Counted from the stretch's first letter, positions 28,984-38,380 are shown. The stretch: DNA of 57,537 nucleotides from Betaproteobacteria bacterium HGW-Betaproteobacteria-4 (GCA_002840785.1 PHCH01000060.1:1-57537); one strand, 5' to 3'. Notes: generated by a model from the letters alone, not told the origin. Made by a program: numbers and translations.

Positions 28984-29019
28984 CTACGGTCAACCCGATT
29001 TTTCCGCCAAATTTCAAAT
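28984..29019 (+). repeat. 36-nt dispersed repeat, copy 5 (in-frame, inside a gene)
   Basis: The most diverged copy: ten differences, 26 of 36 matching. The left half CTACGGTCAACC is perfect. It is translated within the oxidoreductase as ATVNPIFPPNFK with no frame disturbance. Confidence 0.7.
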
Positions 29020-30353
29020 TGCCGCCGGATGGCCTCAACATCCGCTGGCCCGACCCGCCGCTGGTCCAGGAAGCCCGCCTGCTCAATCACAAGCTCTACG
29101 CCGCGCTGGCCTACTGCCGGGCCAACGGGCTGAACAAGCTGATCATCGATTCACCCGCCCCGCGCCTCGGCATTTTGACGGCCGGCAAGAGCTACCTCGA
29201 CGTCCGCCAGGCCCTCGACGAACTCGGCATCGACGATGCGCTGGCCGGCGAAATCGGCATCCGGCTGTTCAAGGTCGGCATGGTCTGGCCGCTTGAACCG
29301 GAAGGCGTCCGCCACTTTGCCGAAGGGCTGGAGGAAATCCTCGTCGTCGAGGAAAAGCGCCAACTGCTCGAATACCAGTTGAAAGAGGAGTTGTACAACT
29401 GGAAGGACGACGTCCGCCCGCGCGTCATCGGCAAGTTCGACGAAATCGGCGAGTGGTCCGAGGGTGGCTGGCTGTTGCCGGCCACCGGCGAACTGCCCGT
29501 CGCCACCATCGCCCGCGTCATCGCCGAACGCATCGGCCGCTTCTTCACCTCGCCAACCATCGCCGCCCGGCTCGCGCTGATCGAAAGCAAACAAAAGGCG
29601 GCGCTGACGCCCATCGTCCTCGCCGAACGCAAGCCGCATTTCTGCTCGGGCTGCCCGCACAACAGCTCGACCCGCGTCCCGGAAGGCTCGCGCGCCGTCG
29701 CCGGCATCGGCTGCCACTACATGGTGACGTGGATGGACCGGTCAACCTCGACCTTCACCCACATGGGCGGCGAAGGCGTGCCCTGGGTCGGCCAGGCGCC
29801 CTTCACCAGCGAAAAGCACATCTTCGCCAACCTCGGCGACGGCACCTATTTCCACTCCGGCATCCTCGCCATCCGCCAATCCATCGCCGCCAAGGTGCCG
29901 ATCACCTACAAGATTCTCTACAACGACGCCGTGGCCATGACCGGCGGCCAGCCCGTGGACGGCATCCTGAGCGTCGCCCGCATCACGCGCCAGCTCGAAG
30001 CCGAGGGCGTCGGCAAGATGGTCATCGTCACCAACGATCCGGCCAAGTACGCCGAAATCACCGACCTCGCCCCCAACGTCCCGATTCGCCACCGCGACGA
30101 ACTCGACACCGTCCAGCGCGAACTGCGCGAGGAACCCGGCGTCACCGTCCTCATCTACGACCAGGTCTGCGCCACCGAAGCCCGCCGCCGGCGCAAACGC
30201 GGAAAAATGCCGGCCATCGCCCAGCGCGTCGTCATCAACGAAGCCGTCTGCGAAGGCTGCGGCGACTGCTCGGTGCAATCCAACTGCCTGTCCATCGTGC
30301 CGGTCGAAACCGCGTCACCATCGAAGGCGGCAAACTCAAAAAAGGATCGAATC

Positions 30354-30389
30354 CCACGGTCAACCGGGAAAATTGGCCAATTTTGAAAT
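30354..30389 (+). repeat. 36-nt dispersed repeat, copy 6 (in-frame, inside a gene)
   Basis: Five differences from the consensus. It is translated as TVNRENWPILK in the linker between the iron-sulphur segment and the gamma domain of the oxidoreductase, 43 bases after the frameshift point. Confidence 0.88.
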
Positions 30390-31731
30390 CGCCCAAACTG
30401 CCGTCCACGACCCAGCCTTACAACCTGCTCATCACCGGCGTCGGCGGCATGGGCGTCATCACCCTCGGCGCCCTCATCGGCATGGCCGCCCACCTCGACG
30501 GCAAGGGCATTTCGACCCTCGACATGACCGGCCTGGCGCAAAAGTACGGCGCCGTCTTCTCCCACCTGCGCATCGCCGACCGCCCGGAAGACATCCACGC
30601 CGCCCGCATCGCCACCGGCGAAGCCCACGCCGTACTCGGTGGCGACCTCGTCGTCAGCGCCAGCACCGAAGCCCTGTCGAAAATGCTCGAAGGCCGCACG
30701 CGCGCCGTCGTCAGCTGCACCGACACGCCAACCGCCGACTTCACGCGCAACCGCGACTGGCACTTCCCGCTGGCCGGCCTCAAGACGCAGCTCAACGAAA
30801 CCCTCGGCGCCGATCACGTCCAGTTTATCGATGCCCAGCACCTCGCCAACCGCCTGATGGGCGACGCCCTCTACGGCAACATGCTGCTCCTCGGCTACGC
30901 CTGGCAACTCGGCCTGGTGCCCGTTTCCGCCGCCGCCCTCGACCGCGCCATAGAACTCAACGGCGCCGCCGTCGACGCCAACCGTCAGGCTTTCGAATGG
31001 GGCCGACGCGCCGCAACCGACCCGGAAAAAGTCGCCAAAATCGCCGGCCCGCTCACCGGCCAGCCCTTGCCGGAACAAACGCTGGACGAACTCATCGCCA
31101 GCCGCGTCGAACACCTCACCGCCTACCAGGACGCCAAACTCGCCGCCCGCTACACCAGCCGCGTCGAAACCATCCGCCGCCTCGGCAACGACGACCTGAC
31201 CCGCGCCGTCGCCACCCAATACGCCCGCCTGCTCGCCCCCAAAGACGCCTGGGAAGTCGCCCGCCTGTACGCCCAGACCGATTTTCTGCAGAGCCTGAAC
31301 GAGCGCTTCGACGGCGACCTGCGCCTGAGCTTCCACCTCGCCCCCCCCGGACTAAGCCACCCCGGCCCGGACGGCCGCCCAAAGAAAATCCGCTTCGGCG
31401 CCTGGGTGCTGCCGGTATTCCGGATCATGGCCAAAGCCCGCCGCTGGCGCGGCAGTTGGCTCGATCCATGGAAAAACAGCGAAGAAAACAGGCTCGACCG
31501 CCAGCTACTCGCCGACTATGAAAGCGATCTCGACTTCATCGTCGGGCATAGCCCGAACCCGGAACTCACGGCACTGGCCAACTGGCCGGCCGAGGTGCGT
31601 GGATTTGGACCAGTGCGCAGCGAGGCAGCAGCGAAGGTGGCTGGCCGACGTGAGGCATTGCGGCAGTTCGCTTGAACCACGCCGTACCCACTCGACATTA
31701 ATTCACCGGCTCCGTATGCTGATTCCCTGAG

Positions 31732-31757
31732 AATCGATGGCATAAACGCCATCGATT
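31732..31757 (+). terminator. Hairpin after the oxidoreductase gene
   Basis: A ten-base perfect stem (31732-31741 with 31748-31757) containing ATCGATGGC, six-base loop, followed by TTAATAA. The T run is short, so termination may be weak. It lies 57 bases past the stop. Confidence 0.55.
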
Positions 31758-31842
31758 TAATAACTGGGAGGGAGACTACTGTTTCAGCGGGTCAAAAACC
31801 GTGGTCTGTCCCCCATCGTTATATTTAATCGGAGATACCAAC

Positions 31843-32589
31843 GTGTTTAAGAAAATGTTTGAGAAATTGGCAGGCAGAAAGGCACAGGAAAAAAAAGAGC
31901 CAGAACTTGATCCAAAGACGGCAGCCCTGATTCATGCAATTCGAGAACGAAGCGAGGAAGACCCATTGGTTGGGGCAAAGCTTGGAGCAAAGGAAGTGTT
32001 CCAACGTCTTCTGGACGGCATGAAGAACGAACGTGGCGTTCACATCGAGTCTTTGTTATGCGCCTTGGGTGCATTAGCAGGCTACTCCTGCCAAGCCAAT
32101 CTTCGTGCGCAAGCAACAGCGAAAGGCATGCCTGAAACCGCAGCGTTTCAGATCATTGGAACCAAAGATGGCAGGCAATATTTCTTTGGAGACCCACTAA
32201 ACGATGCGCTTGCAGGCCCTCAATATTCTGTCTGGGGTTTAGCTGGGGGGGCCGCGCAGCATGCCGGCGCCAAAGAGCTTCCTGACCTCAACGAAATCTT
32301 TCAACACACTTCCTCAGTAGTCGGAGGTGACCAGTTTGGCATCCCTCGTGTGCCGGAAAATCACAAAGCAAGCGACACCCCTATCAATTACTTGAAAGCA
32401 ATTTGGCCGTCCCTTTTTCCAACAGTGAAGTTACTCTGTCCCAATCCAGTCCACTGGCCAATCCTTTACGGCCTTGCAATTCAAGAAGCCATCGACGCGG
32501 GCAAGAGCGCTATTGATCCTGGCCTTGCAGTCAAAATCGTCATGGAAAGTGCCATTCCAATGTCCAAGGTTGATCTTTCAAACCCCTAA
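31843..32589 (+). CDS. Orphan cytosolic protein of foreign base composition
   Basis: 248 residues from GTG 31843, which has GGAG eight bases upstream. No signal peptide or membrane segment. The sequence (RLLDGMKNERGVHIESLLCALGALAGYSCQA, IGTKDGRQYFFGDPLNDAL, PTVKLLCPNPVHWPILYGLAIQEAID) looks like a real globular protein but I do not recognise the family. The coding DNA is clearly more AT-rich, with A/T third positions, than every neighbour. It is bracketed by short motifs, GTGGTCTGTCCCC upstream and GGGGCCAGGCTC downstream, which suggests recent transfer as a cassette. Confidence 0.75.
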   Translation: MFKKMFEKLAGRKAQEKKEPELDPKTAALIHAIRERSEEDPLVGAKLGAKEVFQRLLDGMKNERGVHIESLLCALGALAGYSCQANLRAQATAKGMPETAAFQIIGTKDGRQYFFGDPLNDALAGPQYSVWGLAGGAAQHAGAKELPDLNEIFQHTSSVVGGDQFGIPRVPENHKASDTPINYLKAIWPSLFPTVKLLCPNPVHWPILYGLAIQEAIDAGKSAIDPGLAVKIVMESAIPMSKVDLSNP

Positions 32590-32671
32590 TGCGGCGTCCG
32601 AGCAAAAGAATAGAAAAAGGGGCCAGGCTCAAATAACGCTTTAGCCCGTCGACTGGGCGTTTTCATCGTTT

Positions 32672-32707
32672 CCACGGTCAACCGGCAATTTCGGCCAAAA
32701 TTGAAAT
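32672..32707 (+). repeat. 36-nt dispersed repeat, copy 7
   Basis: Plus orientation, six differences, all in the A-rich middle or the first T. It is intergenic, between the orphan gene and the methyltransferase. Confidence 0.88.
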
Positions 32708-32844
32708 CGTTGCGGTTGGATGCTTTCCCGGCAGACCTTTCCTACCCAACGCATTTCGTTCCCCCGCTCGCTAAGCGCTCGGCCAAACACTCCCCTCAAA
32801 CAAGAGAAAAGACGAGTTCCGCGCTGATCGCATAAAATCGGCGG

Positions 32845-33597
32845 ATGAATTCAACGCCGAAACGACAATTTGCCCTGCAAGCGGCGGCTGTCATCCTTGT
32901 TCTCTCCATCGCCTGGCCCTATTACGGCTGGAAAGCCGAAGCCATGCCGTGGCTGGAAACCAGCCTGGCCATTGGCGGCGTCGCCCTGTTTTTTGCCACG
33001 ATCTCGCGCCAGCCCTGGTGGTGGCGCGTCATCCATGGCGGCTTCATGCCGCTCGTCTGGTACACCTACGGGCTGGCCATTGACCCGCTGTGGTTCCTGC
33101 TTGCTGCCATCTTTCTGCTGCTCGTCTTTCGCGGCGCGCTGTCCGGGCAGGTGCCGCTCTACCTGTCCAACAAGCAAACAGTCGCCGCGCTGGCCGAGCT
33201 GCTCGTCGACCGCGGCCCGAGCCGTTTTCTCGACCTCGGTGCGGGGTTGGGCAGCACTACGGTGCCACTCGCCGACGCGCTGCCCGACAGCCATTTTACC
33301 GGCTATGAAAACGCGCCGCTGACCTGGCTGGTCGGCCGCTTTTTCAGTCTCGGCCGGCCCAACATCGGCTGGCGCTGGGACGATCTGTGGCAGGCCAAAC
33401 TGGGCGAGTACGATGTGGTTTATGCCTTTCTCTCGCCGGCGCCGATGCCCCGGCTATGGGAAAAGGTGAAGGCGGAAATGGCGCCGGGCAGCCTGTTCAT
33501 CAGCAACAGTTTCCCGGTTCCCGGGGCGACGCCGGATCGCATCATCGATGTCGACTGCACGCCGTCGCGTCCGCTTTACTGCTACCAGGTCGAGTAA
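32845..33597 (+). CDS. Membrane-anchored class I methyltransferase
   Basis: 250 residues. The first 100 residues hold three to four hydrophobic segments (ALQAAAVILVLSIAWPYYGW, LETSLAIGGVALFFATI, PLWFLLAAIFLLLVF). A Rossmann methyltransferase domain follows, with motif I FLDLGAGLGSTTVPLA near residue 130 and acidic motif II GYENAP. The substrate is unknown; the anchor suggests a membrane lipid, quinone or membrane protein. It is 15 bases upstream of a sensor kinase gene and probably cotranscribed with it. Confidence 0.82.
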   Translation: MNSTPKRQFALQAAAVILVLSIAWPYYGWKAEAMPWLETSLAIGGVALFFATISRQPWWWRVIHGGFMPLVWYTYGLAIDPLWFLLAAIFLLLVFRGALSGQVPLYLSNKQTVAALAELLVDRGPSRFLDLGAGLGSTTVPLADALPDSHFTGYENAPLTWLVGRFFSLGRPNIGWRWDDLWQAKLGEYDVVYAFLSPAPMPRLWEKVKAEMAPGSLFISNSFPVPGATPDRIIDVDCTPSRPLYCYQVE

Positions 33598-33612
33598 GCA
33601 AGCCCGCTGGCG

Positions 33613-35697
33613 ATGCGCACCAGAAAGCCAGAAACTCTCGCCCTGACGGCGGCCATGGCCGGCACGCTGATCATCCTGTTCGTCTTTGTCGTCGATCTGA
33701 CGCTGGTCCGCCACAACGATCTCGAGGTTGGCGAACGCCGCCTGCAGCACTTCGGTCTGATGATGGCCGAGCACACGGCGCGCACCTTCGAGGCCATCGA
33801 CGTGCAGCTCCGCGATACTGCCAGCGATCTTTCCGGCCCCCGGCGCGACTGGGAACAGTGGGAATCCTCCACGGGCTGGGAATACATCGCCCAGCGCCAC
33901 TCGCGCTCGATGCCGCAACTGCGCGACCTCGTCGTTTTTGATCGCCACGGCAACCAGCGTTTCATGTCGACCCGCTTTCCGGCGCCGAACATCAACGTCC
34001 GCGACCGCCCCTATTTCACGGCGCTGGAAGGTGGCGCCGAGGCCTCGGCTTTCGGCCCCTACGTCGAGCGCAACAGCGGCCGTTACACCTATGCGATCAG
34101 CCGGCGGCTAAGCACAGAGGGCGTTTTTTCCGGTGCCGTTTTCGCTGCCGTCGAACCGGGTTACCTGCAGGACTTTTGCTGGTCGAACCGGCTGTCCGAC
34201 GATTTTGAAGCGGTGCTGACCAACGCCCGCGAGGAAATCATTGCCTCCTGTCGGCCCAGCGACATCAGCCGACAATCGGCCGTGCTCGGTGCCAAGGCCG
34301 GGATGGTGCTGTTCGATGGCAAGCTGCGCAACAGGGTGCCGACCAGTGGCATGGCCAAGGTCAATGGCCTGCTCGTCTCGGTGGCTGCTGTCCCCGGCTT
34401 TGCCGACTTGCGCATCCTGACCGCCATTTCGGAAAAGACGCTGCTGGCCGCCTGGCAAACCCGGCTGGTCGAACTCGCCTCGCTCGGCCTGCTGGTCACC
34501 ATCGTGCTCTCCGTCGGCGCCCTGCTCGTCCGCCGCCAGGTGCGTGAAATGTCGATCATGACGAGCGAGTTGGCCGCCAGCCACGAGCATCTGGAGGAAC
34601 GCATTCGTGCTGCGACGGAGGAACTGGCCGGACGGAAGGATGCGGCCGAACGCGCCAATGCTGCCAAGAGCCGCTTTCTTGCCGCAGCGAGCCACGACTT
34701 GCGGCAACCGCTGCACGCCCTTTCGCTGTTCTCCGCCGACCTCCAGCGCCAGGTCCGTAGCGGCACGCCGAGCGAGTTGCCACGCCTGGCCGAACAGATT
34801 TCGGCATCGACCGCCATGCTCGGCGACCTGCTCGATTCGCTGCTCGACATTTCCCGCCTCGATGTCGCGGGGATCAAGCCGGACCGCCGGGCATTCCCGC
34901 TGCAGCCGGTTTTCGAGCGGGTCGCCGAGTCTTTCCGGCGCGCCGCAGCCGACCGCCGCATCACGCTGCGTTTCCGGCCGACGCCGCTTTGGGCCGACAG
35001 CGACCCGTTGCTTCTCGACCGCATGATCGCCAATCTGGTGTCCAACGCCCTGCGTTACACGCCGGCCGGCGGCCGGGTGCTCATCGCCGCCAGAAAGCGC
35101 GGCGACGCCTTGCTCATCGAGGTGCGCGATAGCGGCATCGGGATCGCCGGGGAACATCAGGCGGCGATCTTTGCCGAGTTCTACCAGGTCGGCAATGTCG
35201 CCCGCGAACACAACAAGGGGCTGGGCCTCGGGCTGTCGATTGTCGACCGGCTGGCCCGGGCGCTCGACATCCAGGTCGCGCTGCGCTCGCGGCTGGGCGA
35301 GGGAACGACCTTTACGCTGCGCGTCCCCGGCAGCCTGCCCGGCGTCGTCGGAGAACCCCGGCACAGTGCCGCGGCCAGCGCCGAGCGCGTGCATTGCATC
35401 GGCCAGTCGGCTGAAATGCAGGCCTGCATCGGCCTGCTCGAGGGTTGGGGTTATGCCGTAAGCAGGACCGACGGCAGCGAACGCGCCCCCGACAATACGG
35501 TCCTGGTCGTCGATGCCAGCCTGGCGGCCGGCGTCGATGCCGAACTGATGCCCGGCACGCCGCTCGTCGTTCTCGTCGACACCGTCGGCCAGGCCATTCC
35601 GGCCGGCGCCCACGCGCTGCCGGTGCCGGTGCGCCCGGCCAAGCTGCGGGCGCTACTCAACCAGCTTCAGAAGACGCTTTCGAAATCGATGCCGTAG
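33613..35697 (+). CDS. Sensor histidine kinase with degenerate C-terminal receiver
   Basis: 694 residues. Membrane helix at 10-30, periplasmic Cache-type sensor (INVRDRPYFTALEGGAEASAFGPYVE) to about 290, second helix about 293-315, coiled coil, H-box ASHDLRQPLHALSLF near 358, then the ATPase boxes NLVSNALRYTPAGG, DSGIGIAG and LGLGLSIV. Residues 590-694 look like a receiver fold (VHCIGQ..., TVLVVDASLAAG, LVVLVDTVGQ, final VRPAKLRALLNQLQ) without a normal DD/D/K set. Its last 31 bases overlap the convergent response-regulator gene, its likely partner. Confidence 0.9.
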   Translation: MRTRKPETLALTAAMAGTLIILFVFVVDLTLVRHNDLEVGERRLQHFGLMMAEHTARTFEAIDVQLRDTASDLSGPRRDWEQWESSTGWEYIAQRHSRSMPQLRDLVVFDRHGNQRFMSTRFPAPNINVRDRPYFTALEGGAEASAFGPYVERNSGRYTYAISRRLSTEGVFSGAVFAAVEPGYLQDFCWSNRLSDDFEAVLTNAREEIIASCRPSDISRQSAVLGAKAGMVLFDGKLRNRVPTSGMAKVNGLLVSVAAVPGFADLRILTAISEKTLLAAWQTRLVELASLGLLVTIVLSVGALLVRRQVREMSIMTSELAASHEHLEERIRAATEELAGRKDAAERANAAKSRFLAAASHDLRQPLHALSLFSADLQRQVRSGTPSELPRLAEQISASTAMLGDLLDSLLDISRLDVAGIKPDRRAFPLQPVFERVAESFRRAAADRRITLRFRPTPLWADSDPLLLDRMIANLVSNALRYTPAGGRVLIAARKRGDALLIEVRDSGIGIAGEHQAAIFAEFYQVGNVAREHNKGLGLGLSIVDRLARALDIQVALRSRLGEGTTFTLRVPGSLPGVVGEPRHSAAASAERVHCIGQSAEMQACIGLLEGWGYAVSRTDGSERAPDNTVLVVDASLAAGVDAELMPGTPLVVLVDTVGQAIPAGAHALPVPVRPAKLRALLNQLQKTLSKSMP

Positions 35698-36329
35698 CGG
35701 GCCACGGCAACCAGCGCCTGGGTCCGGCTGTTGACGCCGAGCGTCTTGAACACCGCCGTCGCGTGAATCTTGACGGTGCCCTCGGAAAGCCCCAACTGGT
35801 CGGCGATGTCGCGATTTGACATGCCGCGCACCATGAGCGCCAGGACCTGGCCCTGCCTGTCGGTCAGACCGATTTCGTCGGGACGGACGCCCGTTTTGGT
35901 CGGCGGCACCGGCGTCATGTCATCGAGCTGCGATGCCGATGGACCGGTCGGCCGGAAGATGTTGCCGGCCAGCACCTCGCGCACCGCCGAAAGCAGCGCC
36001 TCGCCGGAAAAGGCCTTGGGGATGAAACCGGAGGCGCCGAGGTTGAGCACGCGGGTGATCGTCGGCGTGTCGTCGAAGGCCGAGACGACCGCCACCGGCA
36101 TCGCCGGGTAACGCCGGCGCAGGATGTCGAGGCCGGCAAAGCCGTCGATCCCGGGCAAGGCGAGATCGAGCAGGACCAGATCGAATTCGCCTTCGTTATC
36201 GAGCACATTGAGCGCCGCTTCGAAATCCGCGGCCTCCAGCACCTGCGCGCCCGGCTCGACCTGGCCGAGCAGCCGGACCAGGCCTTCGCGAACGAGCGCG
36301 TGATCTTCCACTACCAACAGTTTCAACAT
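35667..36329 (-). CDS. NarL/FixJ-family response regulator
   Basis: 220 residues. The receiver has the phospho-acceptor Asp in LVLLDLALPGIDGF (about residue 56) and the Lys in IPKAF. A LuxR-type HTH follows (LTDRQGQVLALMVRGMSNRDIADQLGLSEGTVKIH) at about 150-210. It probably takes phosphate from the kinase encoded convergently at 33613. The 31-base tail overlap with that gene could make paired antisense transcripts. Confidence 0.93.
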   Translation of the reverse strand: MLKLLVVEDHALVREGLVRLLGQVEPGAQVLEAADFEAALNVLDNEGEFDLVLLDLALPGIDGFAGLDILRRRYPAMPVAVVSAFDDTPTITRVLNLGASGFIPKAFSGEALLSAVREVLAGNIFRPTGPSASQLDDMTPVPPTKTGVRPDEIGLTDRQGQVLALMVRGMSNRDIADQLGLSEGTVKIHATAVFKTLGVNSRTQALVAVARYGIDFESVF

Positions 36330-36378
36330 AGTCGCCCCTTATTCAACAGGGCGCTAATTTATCATTTTGCATAGAACC

Positions 36379-36894
36379 ATGATGTCCGACAACCAGGTAC
36401 ACGATCCCCTCAATTTCATGCGCAACATGTGGGGCAACATGGGCTTCTCGCTGCCCGGCATGGTCGCCCCGACTTTCGACCTGGAAGAGCTCGACAAGCG
36501 CATCAAGGACATGAAGGCCGTCGAAGGCTGGCTGCGCATGAACCTGTCGATGCTGCAAATGACCATCCAGGGTCTGGAAATGCAGCGCACCACGGTCGAC
36601 ACCGTGCAGGCCATGGGCAAGATGGCTTCGGAAGCGGCCAAGTCGATGAACCCCGATGCCGCCGAGCAAGCCCCGGCAGCGCCGGCCGGTTTCTTCCAGA
36701 TGCCGCCCCAGCCGGCCCCGCAGTCGGCGCCTCACGCCGAAAACAGCGCCTTGTCGGAGGCCGCCCTGTGGCCGTGGCAGATGATGCAGCAGATGCGCGA
36801 GCACATGCAGCAGAACGCCGAAGCCGCTGCGGCAGCCGCGGCGACCGAGGCAGCGGCCAAGCCCAAGGCCAGGCGCCCGGCGACCAAGAAGTAG
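36379..36894 (+). CDS. phaM: PhaM-family polyhydroxyalkanoate granule regulator
   Basis: 171 residues. The conserved block LNFMRNMWGNMGFSLPGMVAPTFDLEELDKRIKDMKAVEGWLRMNLSMLQMTIQGLEMQ identifies PhaM. The tail is Ala/Lys/Pro rich (AAKPKARRPATKK), like the DNA-binding end of PhaM proteins. In Ralstonia, PhaM activates PHA synthase and ties granules to the nucleoid. This implies PHB storage. The second Met, at 36382, could also start. It ends directly against the convergent permease gene. Confidence 0.88.
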   Translation: MMSDNQVHDPLNFMRNMWGNMGFSLPGMVAPTFDLEELDKRIKDMKAVEGWLRMNLSMLQMTIQGLEMQRTTVDTVQAMGKMASEAAKSMNPDAAEQAPAAPAGFFQMPPQPAPQSAPHAENSALSEAALWPWQMMQQMREHMQQNAEAAAAAAATEAAAKPKARRPATKK

Positions 36895-37794
36895 TTACCT
36901 GCCGGCCAGCCAGGCGGCCCACAGCGGCAGGGTGAGCATCGAGGCGAGCGTCGTCGCCGAAATGAGCCAGGCGACACTGCGCCCGTCGCCGCCCATGCGC
37001 ATGGCGAGAATGTAGGCCGACGAGGCGGTGGGCAGCGCGGCGAACAGCACCGCCACCTGATAATTGAGGCCGGACAGGCCGAGCAGCCCGCCGACGCCTA
37101 TCGCCACGAGCGGCAGGGCAAGCAGTTTGACGACGACCAGCCACAGCGCAAAGCCGCGCACGCCCGGCGTGTTTTCGAGGCGCAGGGCGGCGCCGACGGT
37201 GATCAGGCCGAGGGCGATGGAGGCATCGGCCAGGCGTCCGAGAAAAGCCTGGAGCGGGGCCGGCGGCACGAAGCCGGCGAGATTTAGCAGGAAGCCGGCA
37301 GCGGTTCCCCAGATCAGCGGATTGCGCGCCACTTCGCGCCACAGGCCGGAATCGCCATGGCGGGCCAGCATCCACACCGAAACCAGATTGGCAAAGGGCA
37401 CTGCGGCGCCGACGATGAGGCCCATGGTGGCGATGCCCGGCGAACCGAAGAGCATGCCGGCGACGGCCAGTGCAATGTAGGAATTGAAGCGGTAGGCGCA
37501 CTGGAACATCGAGGCGTAGGTCAGCGCCGGCAAGCGGGTGAACAGCTTGGGGATCAGCCCGAGCACCATGCCGGCGGCCATCGCGGCGAGGGCCGTGGCG
37601 AGTAGCGGCAGGGCCGAACCGATGTCGAGCCGGGTCTTGATGATGGCGTTGATGAGCAGGGCCGGAAAGAGAATGAAATAGACCAGCTTCTCGACGCCGT
37701 TCCAGAAGTGGTCGCCGAGATGCATCCAGCGCCGGATGGCGGTGCCGAGCAGGATCAGGGCGAAATCGGGGAGCAGCAGCAGGGCAGTGTTCAT
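36895..37794 (-). CDS. AEC-family (auxin efflux carrier-like) transporter
   Basis: 299 residues with ten hydrophobic segments and the split organisation of AEC carriers (ALLLLPDFALILLGTAIRRW at the start, WGTAAGFLLNLAGF in the middle). These proteins move malonate, malate or other organic anions across the inner membrane. The substrate cannot be assigned. It is divergent from nfeD, with copy 8 of the repeat between them. Confidence 0.87.
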   Translation of the reverse strand: MNTALLLLPDFALILLGTAIRRWMHLGDHFWNGVEKLVYFILFPALLINAIIKTRLDIGSALPLLATALAAMAAGMVLGLIPKLFTRLPALTYASMFQCAYRFNSYIALAVAGMLFGSPGIATMGLIVGAAVPFANLVSVWMLARHGDSGLWREVARNPLIWGTAAGFLLNLAGFVPPAPLQAFLGRLADASIALGLITVGAALRLENTPGVRGFALWLVVVKLLALPLVAIGVGGLLGLSGLNYQVAVLFAALPTASSAYILAMRMGGDGRSVAWLISATTLASMLTLPLWAAWLAGR

Positions 37795-37836
37795 CGGCGC
37801 ATTTTAATCGCTGCCATGGGCATCATTTGCCGACCA

Positions 37837-37872
37837 CTACGGTCAACCGGAAAAAATGGCCAAAACCGAAAT
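37837..37872 (+). repeat. 36-nt dispersed repeat, copy 8
   Basis: Plus orientation, two differences. It lies between the divergent AEC and nfeD genes. Its internal ATGGCCAAA is in frame with nfeD, 72 bases upstream of the annotated start. Confidence 0.93.
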
Positions 37873-37927
37873 CTGCCTTGACCCTGCCCGGCAAACCCGA
37901 AATACTCGCCGGGCAAAGGAGAAAAAC

Positions 37928-38368
37928 ATGCATCTTGAATGGTGGCACTGGGTCGTCGGCGGCATTGCGCTGATTCTCGCCGAACTGGCCGTTCCCTCGT
38001 TTTTCATCATCTGGTTCGGCCTTGGCGCGCTGCTCGTCGGCCTGCTCGCCCTGGCTTTCGATTTCTCGCTGACCGCCCAGCTGGCGACGTGGACGCTGGC
38101 CTCGCTGGCCATGGTTTTCCTGTGGTTCCGCGTTTTCAAGCAGAGCTTCGTCAAGACCCGCTCGGGTACGGCCGATGGCGAGGCGATTGGCGAGGTCGGT
38201 TTGCTGGTCAGCGCGGTCGCCCCGTTCGCTCGCGGCAAGGTGCGTTTCCAGGGGCCGCTGCTCGGCTCGGAAGAATGGGCTTGCGTCGCCGACACCGCTA
38301 TGGCGGCTGGCGAGCGGGTCAGGGTGGTCTCGGTGGAAGGCAGTTTTCTTAAAGTAGACAAGGCTTAG
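37928..38368 (+). CDS. NfeD-family membrane protein
   Basis: 146 residues: membrane segments at about 6-25, 30-48 and 52-72, then a small OB-fold domain (GEIGEVGLLVSAVAPF, GKVRFQGPLLGSEEWACVAD, AGERVRVVSVEGSFLKV). NfeD short forms pair with the adjacent stomatin-like SPFH protein and help organise membrane microdomains or membrane proteolysis. ATG 37928 has AAAGGAG upstream. It is 12 bases from the SPFH gene. Confidence 0.92.
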   Translation: MHLEWWHWVVGGIALILAELAVPSFFIIWFGLGALLVGLLALAFDFSLTAQLATWTLASLAMVFLWFRVFKQSFVKTRSGTADGEAIGEVGLLVSAVAPFARGKVRFQGPLLGSEEWACVADTAMAAGERVRVVSVEGSFLKVDKA

Positions 38369-38380
38369 AAAGGTCGAAAA

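Larger units (their letters stand above)
28308..31675 (+). pseudogene. Indolepyruvate/2-oxoacid ferredoxin oxidoreductase, frameshifted
   Basis: One large gene (expected about 1150 residues) read in two frames. Residues from 28308 to about 30311 give the alpha part: TPP-enzyme motifs (GFISGYRGSPLGNLD, FANLGDGTYFHSG, YNDAVAMTGGQPVDG) and the cluster motif CEGCGDCSVQSNC. After VPVET the frame shifts; VTIEGGKLKKG and then the gamma domain (YNLLITGVGGMGVITLGALI) run to 31675. About 30 residues that normally carry further cluster cysteines are missing at the join. The enzyme decarboxylates aryl or branched 2-oxoacids to acyl-CoA with ferredoxin as acceptor. Two copies of the 36-nt repeat are translated inside it (5 and 6). 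Confidence 0.85.

Noticed and set aside
26649-29090. 813-codon open frame on the minus strand across the sensor kinase and oxidoreductase genes.
   Set aside because: It is antisense to two well-supported genes; long antisense frames are expected at this GC content and codon bias. The protein has no recognisable domain. The same applies to the frames at 1704-2906, 7103-8428 and 34108-35613 and others.
32643-32663. Possible terminator TAGCCCGTCGACTGGGCGTTTT after the orphan gene (split as GCCC and GGGC arms).
   Set aside because: Only a four-base stem; too weak to call.
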